A stretch of DNA of 45,256 nt from Paracoccus binzhouensis. Lineage in GTDB: Bacteria; Pseudomonadota; Alphaproteobacteria; Rhodobacterales; Rhodobacteraceae. Location of the stretch: the NCBI RefSeq assembly GCF_016446475.1, contig NZ_JAEHFP010000021.1:1-45256 (forward strand), given 5' to 3'. The notes beneath the pieces were generated by a model, which did not search any database, was not told where the DNA came from, and saw only the letters and a program-made list of their open reading frames with translations. The position numbers and the translations under genes are program-made. Below are positions 17,878 through 27,003 of the stretch, in pieces. Every line of letters begins with the position of its first letter. Position 1 is the stretch's first letter.

Positions 17878-18361
17878 GCGGGACCAACGGCCGGGGGTTC
17901 GGCGCGCGCGGTGTATCGCCGGGACCGAAAGCGCTGGCGTGGCCAGGCGGCACCGCTCCGATGAAGAGCCCCCGCACGCCAGGCGATCTCGCTCTTGCCG
18001 CGATCCGCGGCCCGCCGGGGGATAAGCTTCCGGCAAGGGCGGCGGGGCTGTTCGGGGGCGGTCACGTTTCCGCCGCCACCGGGACGCAACGCGCGACATT
18101 TGCGAGAAGGTTCTTCGGCCTCCCTTGGCCCGATGGATCCTCGCATGGACATTTCCGGGGAAGGGCGACCATCGCTTCCGGCAATGCGTTCCGGTCAGGA
18201 TGGAACTGCCGGAGGACTTCCACCAGCGCAGGCCGCCCTTCGTTTCCGGCAATGCCTTTCCCGGTCGGTTTCGGCATGGTCTCCGCCCCCCGCTTGGCGC
18301 CGATCCAAGCTCCGCACATGTGCCCGCCATGCCCGACGCAGGCCATCACAGGCCCCCTGCC
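17878..18361. other. 484-base gap with short direct repeats, no convincing gene
   Basis: This lies between the recQ stop and the RND pump stop. A related pair CGCTTCCGGCAATGCGTT (18173) and CGTTTCCGGCAATGCCTT (18241), each ending CCGGTC, lies 68 bases apart. TTCCGGCAA occurs a third time at 18030. Frames open on the minus strand (18062-18349) but have no protein character. Its role is unknown; it may be decayed sequence or a long 3' region shared by the converging transcripts. Confidence 0.4.
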
Positions 18362-21300
18362 TCATTCATGCGCGGCGGCGCGGGCGCGGTCCTCGGGGCT
18401 GGGCATCGGGTCGCCCTCGGGCGGGCGCACGCCGAACACCGCGCAGTAAAGCGCCGGCACGAAGATCAGCGTGACCAGCGTGCCGGCGATGATGCCGCCC
18501 ATCATCGCGAAGGCCATTGGCCCCCAGAACACCTGCCGCGAGATCGGGATCAGCGCCAGGCTGGCCGCCGCCGCCGTCAGCAGGATCGGACGGGCGCGGC
18601 TGTCCGAGGCCTCGAACACGGCGTTCCAGCGGGAATGGCCCTGGGCGATCAGCTCCTGGATCTCGTGCACCAGGATCACCGAGTTGCGGATCAGGATGCC
18701 GATCAGCGCCAGGATGCCCAGGATGGCGACGAAGCCCATCGGCACGCCGAAGGGCAAAAGCGCCGCGACCACGCCGATCAGTCCCAGCGGCGCGGCGGCA
18801 AAGACGATGAAGGACAGCCGGAAGCCCTGCATCTGCACCATGACCAGCAGCGCCATGACCAGCAGCATCACGGGGACCACCGCCGCGATCGGTTCCTGGC
18901 TTTCGGCCGAGGTCTCGACCGTGCCGCCGACCACCACCTTGACGCCCGGCGGCAGGGTCTGCCGGAACGCCGCCACCCGCTCGGCCAGCGCCGCGACCAG
19001 CGTGGCGGGCTGGTCCTTGCTGGCGATGTCGGCCTTGACCGTCACCGTCGGCAAGCCGTCGCGCTGCATGATCAGCGGCTGCTCGGTGCCGTATTCCAGC
19101 TTGGCCAGCGAGGCCAGCGGGATCGGCGTGCCGGTCGGCGTCGCCAGCTGCAGGTTCTGGATCGATTCCAGCGATTCGCGATCGGCCTGCGCCCCGCGCG
19201 CGGTGACGTCGATCAGGAAGATGCCGTCGCGCAGCTGGGTGATGGTGCGGCCGGTGAAGGTGCCCGACAGCGCCCCCGAGATATCCTCGTTCGTCAGCCC
19301 CAACCGCCGGGCCTGGTCCTGGTTGACCTGCAGCCGCACCACCCGGGCGGGGTCGTTCCAGTCCAGCGCGATGTCGCGCAGCCGCGGCTCGGTCGCCAGC
19401 ACCGCCGCCAGCGCGCGCGCCGCATCGCGGGCCTGGCCGGGATCGGCGGAGGAGACCCGGTATTGCACCGGCTTGCCGACCGGCGGCCCGATCTCGAGAT
19501 TCTTCACATAGAGATCGGTGCCGATGAGCTGGTTGCGACCGAACGCCATCAGCCTGGCCTTCAGGCGGTCGCGCGCCGCAAGGTCGGGGGTCTGGATCAC
19601 GATCTGGCCCATATAGGGCCCGGGCGTCGGCACGTCCATGGACAGCACGAAGCGCGGCGCGCCGCGGCCGACATAGGTGGTCCAGAACAGCGCATCCTTT
19701 TCGTCGGCCAGCATCGCCTCGATCTTCGCCATGTCGGCGTCGGTCTTGGCGATCGAGGCATTGGCGCGCTCGGTCACGTCCACGATGATCTCGGTCCGGT
19801 CCGAAGTCGGGAAGAACTGCTGCTCGACGAAGCGCATCCCGAAGACCGAGGCGCCGAAGACCGCCAGCGTCATGGCGATGGTCAGCCATTTGCAGCGCAT
19901 GCCCCAGAGCAGCAGCCCGTGGAAGCGCCGCCGCAGCCAGCCCGGGCCATCGGCCGCGTGCTTCATGCGGGCGGGCAGCAGGGTCACGCCCAGAAGCGGC
20001 GCGAACAGCACGGCCACGATCCAGCTGACGATCAGCGAGACGGCGATGACCACGAACAGCGAGAAGGTGAACTCGCCCGCCGCCGAATTGTTGAGCCCGA
20101 TGGGGATGAAGCCCGCGACCGTGACCAGCGTGCCGGTCAGCATCGGGAAGGCGATGGAGCTCCAGGCGTAGCTGGCGGCGCGCTCTAGGCTGTCGCCGAC
20201 CTCGAGCCGCGAGATCATCGTCTCGATGGCAATCATCGCGTCGTCGACCAGCAGCCCCAGCGCGATGATCAGCGCCCCCAGCGAGATGCGCTGCAGGGTG
20301 ATGCCGTAGATGTCCAGGATCACGAAGGTGATCGCCAGCACGAGGGGGATGGTCAGCGTCACCACCAGCCCGGCGCGCAGGCCCAGGCTGACGAAGCTGA
20401 CCAGCAGCACGATGGAGACCGCCTCGACCAGGGCCTGGACGAAATGGCCGACCGCCTCGTCCACCACATGCGGCTGGTCGGCGAACTTGGCCATCTCGAT
20501 GCCGATGGGCAGGCCGCGCGCCACCTCGGCCATCAGCGCGTCGACCTGCTTGCCGAATTCCAGGATGTTGCCGCCGTCGCGCATGCCGATCTGCAGGCCG
20601 ATGGCCTCGCGGCCGTTATAGCGGAACAGCGCGCTCGGCGGGTCCTCGTAGCCGCGCCGGACGGTCGCCACGTCGCCGATGTTGAAGAAGCGGTCGCCGA
20701 CCCGCAGGTTCACCGCCGCGATCGAGGCCGCGTCGTCGAACTGGCCGCCGACCCGCACCAGAACCTGTTCCGGCCCGGCCTGCACGATGCCCGAGGGGGT
20801 GATGGCATTCTGCACCGCCAGGGTCTGCACCACCTGATTATGGTTCAGACCCATCGCCGCCAGCCGCGCCGTGGAAAACTCCAGGTAGATCTGTTCCTTG
20901 CGCACCCCCAGAAGCGCGGTCTTGCCGGCCATGGGCAGGGCCTGCACCTGCTTGCGGATGTCCTCGACCCGGTCGCGCAGCTCGCGCTGGGTGAAGCCGT
21001 CCGAGGTGAAGGCATAGATGTTGCCGAACACGTCGCCGAAATCGTCGTTGAACTGGAAGCCTTGGAATTCCTGGGGAAATTCTGGGCGGATGTCCGACAT
21101 CATGCTGCGGACCCGCTTCCAGACCTCGGGCACCTGCGGGCCGCGGATCGTGGGGTCCAGTTCCAGATAGACGATGGACTGACCGGGCATGGTGACCGAG
21201 CGGGTGAATTTCAGTTCGTCCAGTTCCTCGAGCTTGGTCTCGATGCGGGTGGTGACCTGGTCCAGCGTGTCCTCGATGGTGGCGCCGGGCAGCGAGGCGC

Positions 21301-21457
21301 TGATCACCATGATCTTGATGGTGAAATTCGGATCCTCCTCGCGCCCCAGGCGCAGATAACCGAGCGTGCCCGCCACCATCGAGACGATCAGCAGGAACCA
21401 CACCAGCGAGCGGTGATGGAGCGCCCAGTCGGAGAGGTTGAAGCCGCGTTCCGTCAT
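18362..21457 (-). CDS. RND multidrug efflux pump, AcrB/HAE1 family
   Basis: A 1031-residue inner-membrane pump of normal AcrB length. One hydrophobic segment at the N-terminus is followed by a large periplasmic loop, then TM2-6 and a second such half. The proton relay pair is visible in GLLVDDAMIAIE at about residue 400 (AcrB Asp407/408). The start MTERGFNLSDWALHHRSLVWF is that of short-N-terminus RND pumps of the TriC/MexK type. Its ATG overlaps the stop of the adaptor gene before it (ATGA). No TolC-type outer-membrane channel or local regulator is in the window. Substrates cannot be inferred safely. Confidence 0.92.
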   Translation of the reverse strand: MTERGFNLSDWALHHRSLVWFLLIVSMVAGTLGYLRLGREEDPNFTIKIMVISASLPGATIEDTLDQVTTRIETKLEELDELKFTRSVTMPGQSIVYLELDPTIRGPQVPEVWKRVRSMMSDIRPEFPQEFQGFQFNDDFGDVFGNIYAFTSDGFTQRELRDRVEDIRKQVQALPMAGKTALLGVRKEQIYLEFSTARLAAMGLNHNQVVQTLAVQNAITPSGIVQAGPEQVLVRVGGQFDDAASIAAVNLRVGDRFFNIGDVATVRRGYEDPPSALFRYNGREAIGLQIGMRDGGNILEFGKQVDALMAEVARGLPIGIEMAKFADQPHVVDEAVGHFVQALVEAVSIVLLVSFVSLGLRAGLVVTLTIPLVLAITFVILDIYGITLQRISLGALIIALGLLVDDAMIAIETMISRLEVGDSLERAASYAWSSIAFPMLTGTLVTVAGFIPIGLNNSAAGEFTFSLFVVIAVSLIVSWIVAVLFAPLLGVTLLPARMKHAADGPGWLRRRFHGLLLWGMRCKWLTIAMTLAVFGASVFGMRFVEQQFFPTSDRTEIIVDVTERANASIAKTDADMAKIEAMLADEKDALFWTTYVGRGAPRFVLSMDVPTPGPYMGQIVIQTPDLAARDRLKARLMAFGRNQLIGTDLYVKNLEIGPPVGKPVQYRVSSADPGQARDAARALAAVLATEPRLRDIALDWNDPARVVRLQVNQDQARRLGLTNEDISGALSGTFTGRTITQLRDGIFLIDVTARGAQADRESLESIQNLQLATPTGTPIPLASLAKLEYGTEQPLIMQRDGLPTVTVKADIASKDQPATLVAALAERVAAFRQTLPPGVKVVVGGTVETSAESQEPIAAVVPVMLLVMALLVMVQMQGFRLSFIVFAAAPLGLIGVVAALLPFGVPMGFVAILGILALIGILIRNSVILVHEIQELIAQGHSRWNAVFEASDSRARPILLTAAAASLALIPISRQVFWGPMAFAMMGGIIAGTLVTLIFVPALYCAVFGVRPPEGDPMPSPEDRARAAAHE

Positions 21458-22554
21458 GGTGTCACGCCTGGTCCCACGGATTGGCCCTCGGTCAGGGAAT
21501 GGATGCCGCGGATTACCACCTCCTCGCCCTCGTCAAGGCCGGATTCGACGGTGACGCGGCCGCCCCGCGCCGGACCCTGGACGGCGATCCCGCGCAGCGC
21601 GACCCGGGCGTCATTGCCGGTGCGGTCGACCACCCAGACATGCGGGGCGCCGTTGCGATCCAGGATGGCCGCCTGGGGCAGGACCAGCCGGGCCGTGGCG
21701 GCGCTGCCGGGGCGGGCGCGGACCAGCGCGCCCAGGCGCAGATCGGCATCCTCCGGAAGCGCCAGGTGGATCCGCCGGGTCCGGGTGACGGCATCGGCCA
21801 CCGGCTCGATCTGCGAGACGGTGGCGGGCAGCAGGCGGTCGGGCTCGGTCTCGGACCAGACCTCGTAGGGGTCGCCGTGCCTGATCCGCGACAGCGCGAT
21901 GTCGGGCAGGTCGATCACCGCCTCGATGCCGTCCTGGGCAGACAGCCGGACCACCGGCTCGCCCGCGCTGACCACCGCGCCGGCATTGGCGAAGACGGCG
22001 CTGATCACCCCGTCGAAAGGTGCCCGCATCTCGGCGAAACCCTCGGCATCGCGGGCGCGGATCAACTCGGATTCGGCCTGCTGCTCGGCGGCCCGGGCGG
22101 CGGCCAGCGCCCGCTCGACCTGTTCAAGCTGCGCGGCCGAGGCGACGTTGCGCCGCGCCAGGGCACGGGTGCGGTCGGCTGTGGCCTGGACGGTGCGCAG
22201 CTCGACCCTTGCGGCATCGACCGCGGCCTGCGCGGCGCGGACCTCGCCCCGCAGGTCCTCGGGGTTGAGCGTGGCCAGCACCTGGCCCTTGCCGACCGTA
22301 TCGCCGATATCGACATTGCGCGCCGTCACCCGGCCCAGGGTCTGAAAACCCAGCGCCACCTCGATCCGGGCCGCGATCACCCCCGGCACCGAGGCGCCGG
22401 CGGTCATGTCGTCGCTGACCACGATGCTGACCACCGGGCGCGGCGGCGGCTCGGGCGCGGGCCGGGGCTTGCGCCAGGGCAGGTCGAAGGCCGGCGCACC
22501 CTGGGCCAGCACCAGCGAAAGCAGCAGGGCAAGGAGGGCGGGCCTGCGCATCAT
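21454..22554 (-). CDS. RND efflux periplasmic adaptor (second of two)
   Basis: A 366-residue membrane-fusion protein. The signal peptide is MMRRPALLALLLSLVLAQGAPA. A lipoyl half-motif (GRVTARNVDIGDTVGKGQVLATLNPEDL), a coiled-coil hairpin (about 115-175, rich in Ala/Arg/Glu) and the second lipoyl half (APFDGVISAVFANAGAVVSAGEPVVRL) are followed by a beta-barrel. It links the inner-membrane pump to an outer-membrane channel. It lies between the first adaptor and the pump, overlapping both by 4 bases, so the three are expressed together. Confidence 0.88.
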   Translation of the reverse strand: MMRRPALLALLLSLVLAQGAPAFDLPWRKPRPAPEPPPRPVVSIVVSDDMTAGASVPGVIAARIEVALGFQTLGRVTARNVDIGDTVGKGQVLATLNPEDLRGEVRAAQAAVDAARVELRTVQATADRTRALARRNVASAAQLEQVERALAAARAAEQQAESELIRARDAEGFAEMRAPFDGVISAVFANAGAVVSAGEPVVRLSAQDGIEAVIDLPDIALSRIRHGDPYEVWSETEPDRLLPATVSQIEPVADAVTRTRRIHLALPEDADLRLGALVRARPGSAATARLVLPQAAILDRNGAPHVWVVDRTGNDARVALRGIAVQGPARGGRVTVESGLDEGEEVVIRGIHSLTEGQSVGPGVTP

Positions 22555-23615
22555 TCCCCCCCGGCCGCGGCGGCGGCGTCCGTGACCTTGCGGCCCGGAT
22601 AGAGCATCTGCGCGCCGGCGCCGACGACGATCTGCCCCGGCCGGACCCCGTCCCTGAGGATCACCATGCCGCTGGTGAACCGCTCGATCTGCACCGGCGC
22701 CAGCGAGACGCGGTTCCCGCCATCCACCAGCCAGACCGCCGGCCGGCCATCGGCCGCGGTCAGCGCCGTCCAGGGCACGGCAATGCCGTTGCCGGCCGGG
22801 TAATGCACCGCGCCCCGGACCGCAGCGCCCAGCAGGCTGACGGTGGTGGGGGCGTCCTCGATCTCGGCGCGGACCGTGACCGAGCCGGTGGCGGGATCGA
22901 CGAGCGGCGCGATCTCGGTGACATGGGCGGTCATGCGCAATTCGGGGAAGTCGATGCCGGAAAGCGAGACCGGAGCGCCGATCGCGCCGCGCAGAAGCGG
23001 CGTGTCGGCGGTCTGGAACACCGCCTCGCGCCCGGTGGCCGAGGCGAGCGAGAGCACTGCCTGGGCCGCGCCGACGATCTGCCCCGGCTCGGCCTTGCGC
23101 GCGGTCACGATCGCATCGGCGGGGGCGCGGATCACCGTATCCTCCAGCGCGCGCTGCGCCTGACCCAGGGCGGAACGCGCCTGCGCCAGCCCGCCGGTAG
23201 CGGCCGAAAGCCCCTGGCTGGCCGCGTCCAGGGCGGCGCGGGTGCCGACGCCGCGCCTCAGCATGGCCTCGGCGCGTTCCAGCGCCTGCCGCGCCTGGGC
23301 CTCGGTCGCCTCGGCCGCGGCGACCGAGGCCTCGGCCACGCGCAGCGCCTGTTCCTGCTGCAGCGGGTCGGTGCGGGCCAGCGCCTGGCCCTTGCTGACG
23401 CGGTCGCCCTCGCGCACCAGGACCTCGGTGATGCGGCCGCCCTGGCGAAAGCCCATGTCGACGCTGTCCCTGGCGGCGATGGTCCCGGTCAGGGCGGCGT
23501 CGAAGGTCAGTTCGGTGCGCTCGACCGCGACGAATTCCACCGGCAACGGCGCCTCTGCCCGAAGGGGGGAGGCGAGTGCCAGGAAAGCCAGGATCAGCAT
23601 GGTCAGGCGCGGCAT
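22551..23615 (-). CDS. RND efflux periplasmic adaptor (first of two)
   Basis: A 354-residue membrane-fusion protein with signal peptide MPRLTMLILAFLALASPLRA. GFRQGGRITEVLVREGDRVSKGQALARTDPLQQ and APADAIVTARKAEPGQIVGAAQAVLSLA are the two lipoyl halves around an Ala/Arg/Glu hairpin (about 85-165). It is clearly a paralogue of the next gene but not a recent duplicate. Two adaptors feeding one pump is the TriA-TriB-TriC layout known from Pseudomonas aeruginosa, where both adaptors are required. First gene of the operon; a weak TTGGGC-17-ATGAGA promoter can be drawn upstream. Confidence 0.88.
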   Translation of the reverse strand: MPRLTMLILAFLALASPLRAEAPLPVEFVAVERTELTFDAALTGTIAARDSVDMGFRQGGRITEVLVREGDRVSKGQALARTDPLQQEQALRVAEASVAAAEATEAQARQALERAEAMLRRGVGTRAALDAASQGLSAATGGLAQARSALGQAQRALEDTVIRAPADAIVTARKAEPGQIVGAAQAVLSLASATGREAVFQTADTPLLRGAIGAPVSLSGIDFPELRMTAHVTEIAPLVDPATGSVTVRAEIEDAPTTVSLLGAAVRGAVHYPAGNGIAVPWTALTAADGRPAVWLVDGGNRVSLAPVQIERFTSGMVILRDGVRPGQIVVGAGAQMLYPGRKVTDAAAAAGGE

Positions 23616-23757
23616 GTCAGCCCCGTCTCATGGGTTTGCAGAACTGATGCCCAAAATCCGGGCCTGAGGAAAGCCCCCGGGCCGGTTGACCTTACGGCCG
23701 CAGGGCGGTTCCCGCCAGAGTGCCCGTGACCTTGGCGGGCCGCATGACCGCTTCGGA

Positions 23758-24492
23758 TCACTGGTAGCTGCGCACCAGCGCCGCCGCGACCATGCCCCAG
23801 CCGTCGACCACCAGGAAGAAGGCCAGCTTGAAGGGCAGGGCGACGACCGCCGGCGGCACCATCATCATCCCCATCGACATCAGCACCGCCGAGACCACCA
23901 AGTCGATGATCAGGAAGGGCAACGCCACCAGGAAGCCGATCTCGAAGGCGCGCTGGATCTCGCTGAGCATGAAGGCGGGGACCAGGACCGACAGCCGGTC
24001 GGGCGGCGCCTGCGGCTCGGGCGAGACCTCGGCCAGCGTGACCAGCATCTCGGGGTCGGTGCGCTGCTCCATGAAGCCGCGAAAGGGCACGATGCCGCGT
24101 TCGAAGGCCTGCTCGACGCTGATGCGGCCATCGCGCAGGGGGGCGCCGGCGACGGTCCAGGCCTCGGTCAGAACCGGGTTCATCACGAACCAGGTCAGGA
24201 ACATGGCCAGGCTGACGATCAGCATGTTCGGCGGGGATTGCTGTAGCCCGATGGATTGGCGCAGGATCGACAGCACCGTCACGATGAACGGAAAGCAGGT
24301 CACCATGATGGCGATGCCCGGCGCCAGGGCCAGCGCGGTCATGACCGCAAGCAGGGTGATGGAATGCCGGCCGATGCCGCTTGCCACCGCCTCCAGCCCG
24401 GCGCCGTCCAGGGCCAGGTTCTGGCTCAGGTCCTGGGCCGCCGCGACATGCGGCAGCAACAGCCCGGCGGTGATGAGGACGAGGCGGATCAC
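23758..24492 (-). CDS. fliP: Flagellar export gate protein FliP
   Basis: A 244-residue protein from the GTG at 24492, which overlaps the fliN stop (GTGA). The signal sequence IRLVLITAGLLLPHVAAAQ is followed by the FliP core: TALALAPGIAIMVTCFPFIVTVLSILRQSIGLQQSPPNMLIVSLAMFLTWFVM and, near the end, LVPAFMLSEIQRAFEIGFLVALPFLIIDLVVSAVLMSMGM. FliP forms the central pore of the type III flagellar export gate together with FliQ and FliR. Length and motifs are normal. Last gene of the minus-strand flagellar operon. Confidence 0.95.
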   Translation of the reverse strand: MIRLVLITAGLLLPHVAAAQDLSQNLALDGAGLEAVASGIGRHSITLLAVMTALALAPGIAIMVTCFPFIVTVLSILRQSIGLQQSPPNMLIVSLAMFLTWFVMNPVLTEAWTVAGAPLRDGRISVEQAFERGIVPFRGFMEQRTDPEMLVTLAEVSPEPQAPPDRLSVLVPAFMLSEIQRAFEIGFLVALPFLIIDLVVSAVLMSMGMMMVPPAVVALPFKLAFFLVVDGWGMVAAALVRSYQ

Positions 24493-24746
24493 GCCGCGCC
24501 TGCCGGCCCGAGGATGCGGACGCAAAGCCGGTTGTCGGCTTCGTCGCCCGAAACCAGCTCGCCCTTGGCGATGACCTTGTCGCCGACGCAGATGTCCACG
24601 CCGTCCGACATGTCCTGGTCCAGGGTCAGGACGTCATCCGGGCGCAGGCGCGAAAGCTCGGCGACGGAAAGCTGCGTGCCGCCCAGCCGGATGGTGATTT
24701 CCACCTGGATCTGCTCGGTTGCAATCAGGCTGGCAAGATCGTCCAT
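24489..24746 (-). CDS. fliN: Flagellar motor switch protein FliN (short form)
   Basis: An 85-residue protein that is little more than the SpoA/FliN C-terminal domain: VEITIRLGGTQLSVAELSRLRPDDVLTLDQ, then DICVGDKVIAKGELVSGDEADNRLCVRI. Enterobacterial FliN has about 137 residues with an extra N-terminal part. FliN packs in the C-ring below FliM and binds FliH. The ATG at 24746 has GAGGAG five bases upstream and is 2 bases from the fliH stop. Its stop overlaps the fliP GTG. Confidence 0.88.
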   Translation of the reverse strand: MDDLASLIATEQIQVEITIRLGGTQLSVAELSRLRPDDVLTLDQDMSDGVDICVGDKVIAKGELVSGDEADNRLCVRILGPAGAA

Positions 24747-24748
24747 GA

Positions 24749-25309
24749 TCACTCCTCGGTCATGATGTCGTCGATGATGGCTGTCAGGTCGGTCGCGACC
24801 CGCGCCGGATCGAAGGCGATCCGGCCCTGGCTGCAGAGCAGCTCGACCATGCGCGCCCCGGCCGGCAACTCCTCGACCCGCGCCCCGGCAAACCCGGCCC
24901 GGTCGAGACAATCCGCAAGGTCCGGCTGCAGATCGGCGGGGCAGCGCAGGATGAGCCGGCAGTCCGGCGCATGTTCGACCAGCCGGGCGATCTCTGCCGC
25001 CAGGGCATCCCGCAGCCGCTCGCGCTCGGAGCGCGGGGCGAGGAGCGCCACGATGGCCTGCAGGACCGGGGCCAGGCCGGCACTGATTTCCCGGCGCAGC
25101 GCCGCCTCGGCCTGCCGGGTGGCGAGCATGTCCTGCCGCATGTCTTCCAGCGCCCGGGTCAGGGCGTCGAGGCTGCGCTCCCGCCCCTCGGTCAGGCCCT
25201 GTTCATGGCCGCGGTGAAAGGCCGCCTCGACATCGGCGGCGGTCATCGGCCGTGCCGGCCGGGCCTGGGCCGCGGCGAAGGAATCAAGGCGCAATGCAGC
25301 GGGTCTCAC
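24749..25309 (-). CDS. fliH: Flagellar assembly protein FliH
   Basis: A 186-residue protein from the GTG at 25309 overlapping the fliF stop (GTGA). Motifs are loose, as usual for FliH. An Ala-rich N-terminus with AFHRGHEQGLTEGRERSL (GxxxG-type repeat region, about 31-48) leads into a long helical stretch, and the C-terminal globular part contains LILRCPADLQPDLADCL and RMVELLCSQGRIAFDPARVATDLTAIIDDI. FliH regulates the FliI ATPase and delivers it to the C-ring. The identity relies on the fliF-fliN context as well as on these features. Confidence 0.8.
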   Translation of the reverse strand: MRPAALRLDSFAAAQARPARPMTAADVEAAFHRGHEQGLTEGRERSLDALTRALEDMRQDMLATRQAEAALRREISAGLAPVLQAIVALLAPRSERERLRDALAAEIARLVEHAPDCRLILRCPADLQPDLADCLDRAGFAGARVEELPAGARMVELLCSQGRIAFDPARVATDLTAIIDDIMTEE

Positions 25310-26886
25310 AGCGCGTCCTCACGTTTCTCGATCCAGCCGGAGAGGATCTGCAGGCTTTCGTCCTTGCGCGATTTCATCAGTTCCTTGAGCCGGCCGACCG
25401 GATCGCCGCCGCCTGCGACCGGCGTGAAGTCGACCTCCGGCACGATTTCGGCAACCGCTGCGACGGCGGCGGCGGTCTCGGCCGCGGGCTTGCCGGCCTC
25501 GATGGATTTCACCCCGGCCGGGCCTGACTGGTCCAGCGCCGCCAGGGCGGGATGGCCGGCCGGCCGGGCCCGAAGCAGCGGCCGCAGCAGGAACGCCGCC
25601 AGCGCCAGGGCAAAGAAGCCGACCAGCAGGATGCGGATGAAGCCGTTCAGGTCCAGCCTCGACAGCAGCCCGCCCTGGCTGGCCAGCGTGCCCGCCTCGG
25701 ACAGCGAGGCGAAGGGCAGGGACTTCACGGTGATCGCATCGCCACGGCCTTCGTCGAAACCCACCGCCGAGGCGACGAGTTCGCGAAGCGCCTGCAACTC
25801 GGCCTCCTCGCGCGGGACCAGCGTGGTCTCGCCATTCGCATCGGTGCGGGCGACGCCGTTGACCAGAACCGCGACCGTCAGGCGGCGGGTGGCGCCGGGC
25901 TGGCGCGTGACCTCGCGCGTGAGCGTGCTGACCTCGTAATTCGAGCGCTGGCGGGTGGCGGAGCGCGAGGATTTGCTTTGTTCGCCGCCGCTGTCCTGGC
26001 CCTCGGGCAGGTTCGAGGCGGCGGTGACCGCGCCCTGCTGCGCATTCGTGCTCTGATCCGCCGTCTCCTCGGTCTCCTGCGAGATCAGCGCCCGCTGCTG
26101 CGGGTCATAGCGCTGTTCGGTCAGCAGCTCGGATTCGTTCACCACGTCCAGATGCAGTTCGACGATGGCATTGCCGCTGCCGACATGCGCGGCCAGGATG
26201 CGCTCGACATTGCGCTTCATGTCGGCCTCGCGATCCTCGCCGGCGAATTCCTCGCCCGAGGACACCACGCCACGTTCGCTGTCGATTACCGCCACCCGGT
26301 CCGCCGACATGCCCGGAACACCAGAGGAAACCAGGAATTTCAGTGCTTTGGCCTGGCTGCGACTGATGGCGGTGCCGTCGGTGGTCAGCGTTACCGAAGC
26401 GGTCGCCTCGGCCTCGCGGCGGTAGCCTCGGCCGCTGGGAACCGCCAGGTGGACCCGGGCCGAGCGGACATTGGGCAGGGCCAGGATGGTGCGGGCCAGC
26501 TCGCCCTCCTTGGCGCGCCAATAGGCGGCGTCGAACATCTGCGAGGTGGTGCCGAAGCCCGACATGCCGTCCAGGATCTCGTAGCCGGTGCCGCCGTTTG
26601 AGGGCAGCCCCTCGCCGGCCAGCGCCATGCGCAGTTCGTCGCGGCGGCCTTCCTCGACCCAGATCGAATCGCCGCGGATCTCGTAGGGCACGCCGGATTT
26701 CTCGACCGCTGCCATTACCGCCCCCGATTGCTGCGGGTCGAGCCCGGAATAGAGCAGCGCCATGCCCGGCCGGCTGGCCATCCAGGACAGGCCGGCAATC
26801 GCCGCGAACGTGAACAGGAAGGCCGCGGCCAGGATGATCTTCTGCTTCGCGCTTCTCTCGCGCCAGTAGTCCTGCAGCTTCAGCAA
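25306..26886 (-). CDS. fliF: Flagellar MS-ring protein FliF
   Basis: A 526-residue protein. The first membrane segment (about 17-37) is followed by the ring-building motifs: [65 protein letters not shown] and [12 protein letters not shown]. Then come [22 protein letters not shown] and a variable low-complexity Gln/Ser region, a second membrane segment (about 429-448) and the C-terminal FliG-binding tail. FliF forms the base of the basal body in the inner membrane. First gene of the minus-strand operon; fliH follows directly, with no fliG between as is common elsewhere. Confidence 0.95.
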   Translation of the reverse strand: MLKLQDYWRERSAKQKIILAAAFLFTFAAIAGLSWMASRPGMALLYSGLDPQQSGAVMAAVEKSGVPYEIRGDSIWVEEGRRDELRMALAGEGLPSNGGTGYEILDGMSGFGTTSQMFDAAYWRAKEGELARTILALPNVRSARVHLAVPSGRGYRREAEATASVTLTTDGTAISRSQAKALKFLVSSGVPGMSADRVAVIDSERGVVSSGEEFAGEDREADMKRNVERILAAHVGSGNAIVELHLDVVNESELLTEQRYDPQQRALISQETEETADQSTNAQQGAVTAASNLPEGQDSGGEQSKSSRSATRQRSNYEVSTLTREVTRQPGATRRLTVAVLVNGVARTDANGETTLVPREEAELQALRELVASAVGFDEGRGDAITVKSLPFASLSEAGTLASQGGLLSRLDLNGFIRILLVGFFALALAAFLLRPLLRARPAGHPALAALDQSGPAGVKSIEAGKPAAETAAAVAAVAEIVPEVDFTPVAGGGDPVGRLKELMKSRKDESLQILSGWIEKREDAL

Positions 26887-26946
26887 AACCGCCCCCTTCC
26901 CGAATCGGCGTGATCTTCGTCGGGGCCCTTCTTGGCACAGGGGCGA

Positions 26947-26961
26947 TTAAGAATTGGTTAG
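26947..26961. promoter_or_regulatory. CtrA-like box TTAA-N7-TTAG between fliF and fliL
   Basis: TTAA (26947-26950), seven bases, TTAG (26958-26961), one mismatch from the alphaproteobacterial CtrA site TTAA-N7-TTAA. It lies in the 117-base gap between the two divergent flagellar operons, 43 bases before the fliL start. CtrA is known to control flagellar genes in this class, so position and sequence support each other. Confidence 0.5.
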
Positions 26962-27003
26962 CCCGCGGGTGCTATCCAGACCGCAGACGGATGGAGAATC
27001 ACC

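Noticed and set aside
18062..18349. A 95-codon minus-strand frame in the recQ-RND gap
   Set aside because: Its content follows from the nucleotide repeats and has no ribosome site; nothing protein-like.
18125..20188. A 687-codon open frame on the plus strand
   Set aside because: It is antisense to the RND pump, with Asp/His/Gln/Arg-rich shadow composition.
26933..26950. A sigma-54 promoter (TGGCAC) before fliL
   Set aside because: TGGCAC is present, but the -12 part lacks the required TTGC/GC, reading CGATT instead.
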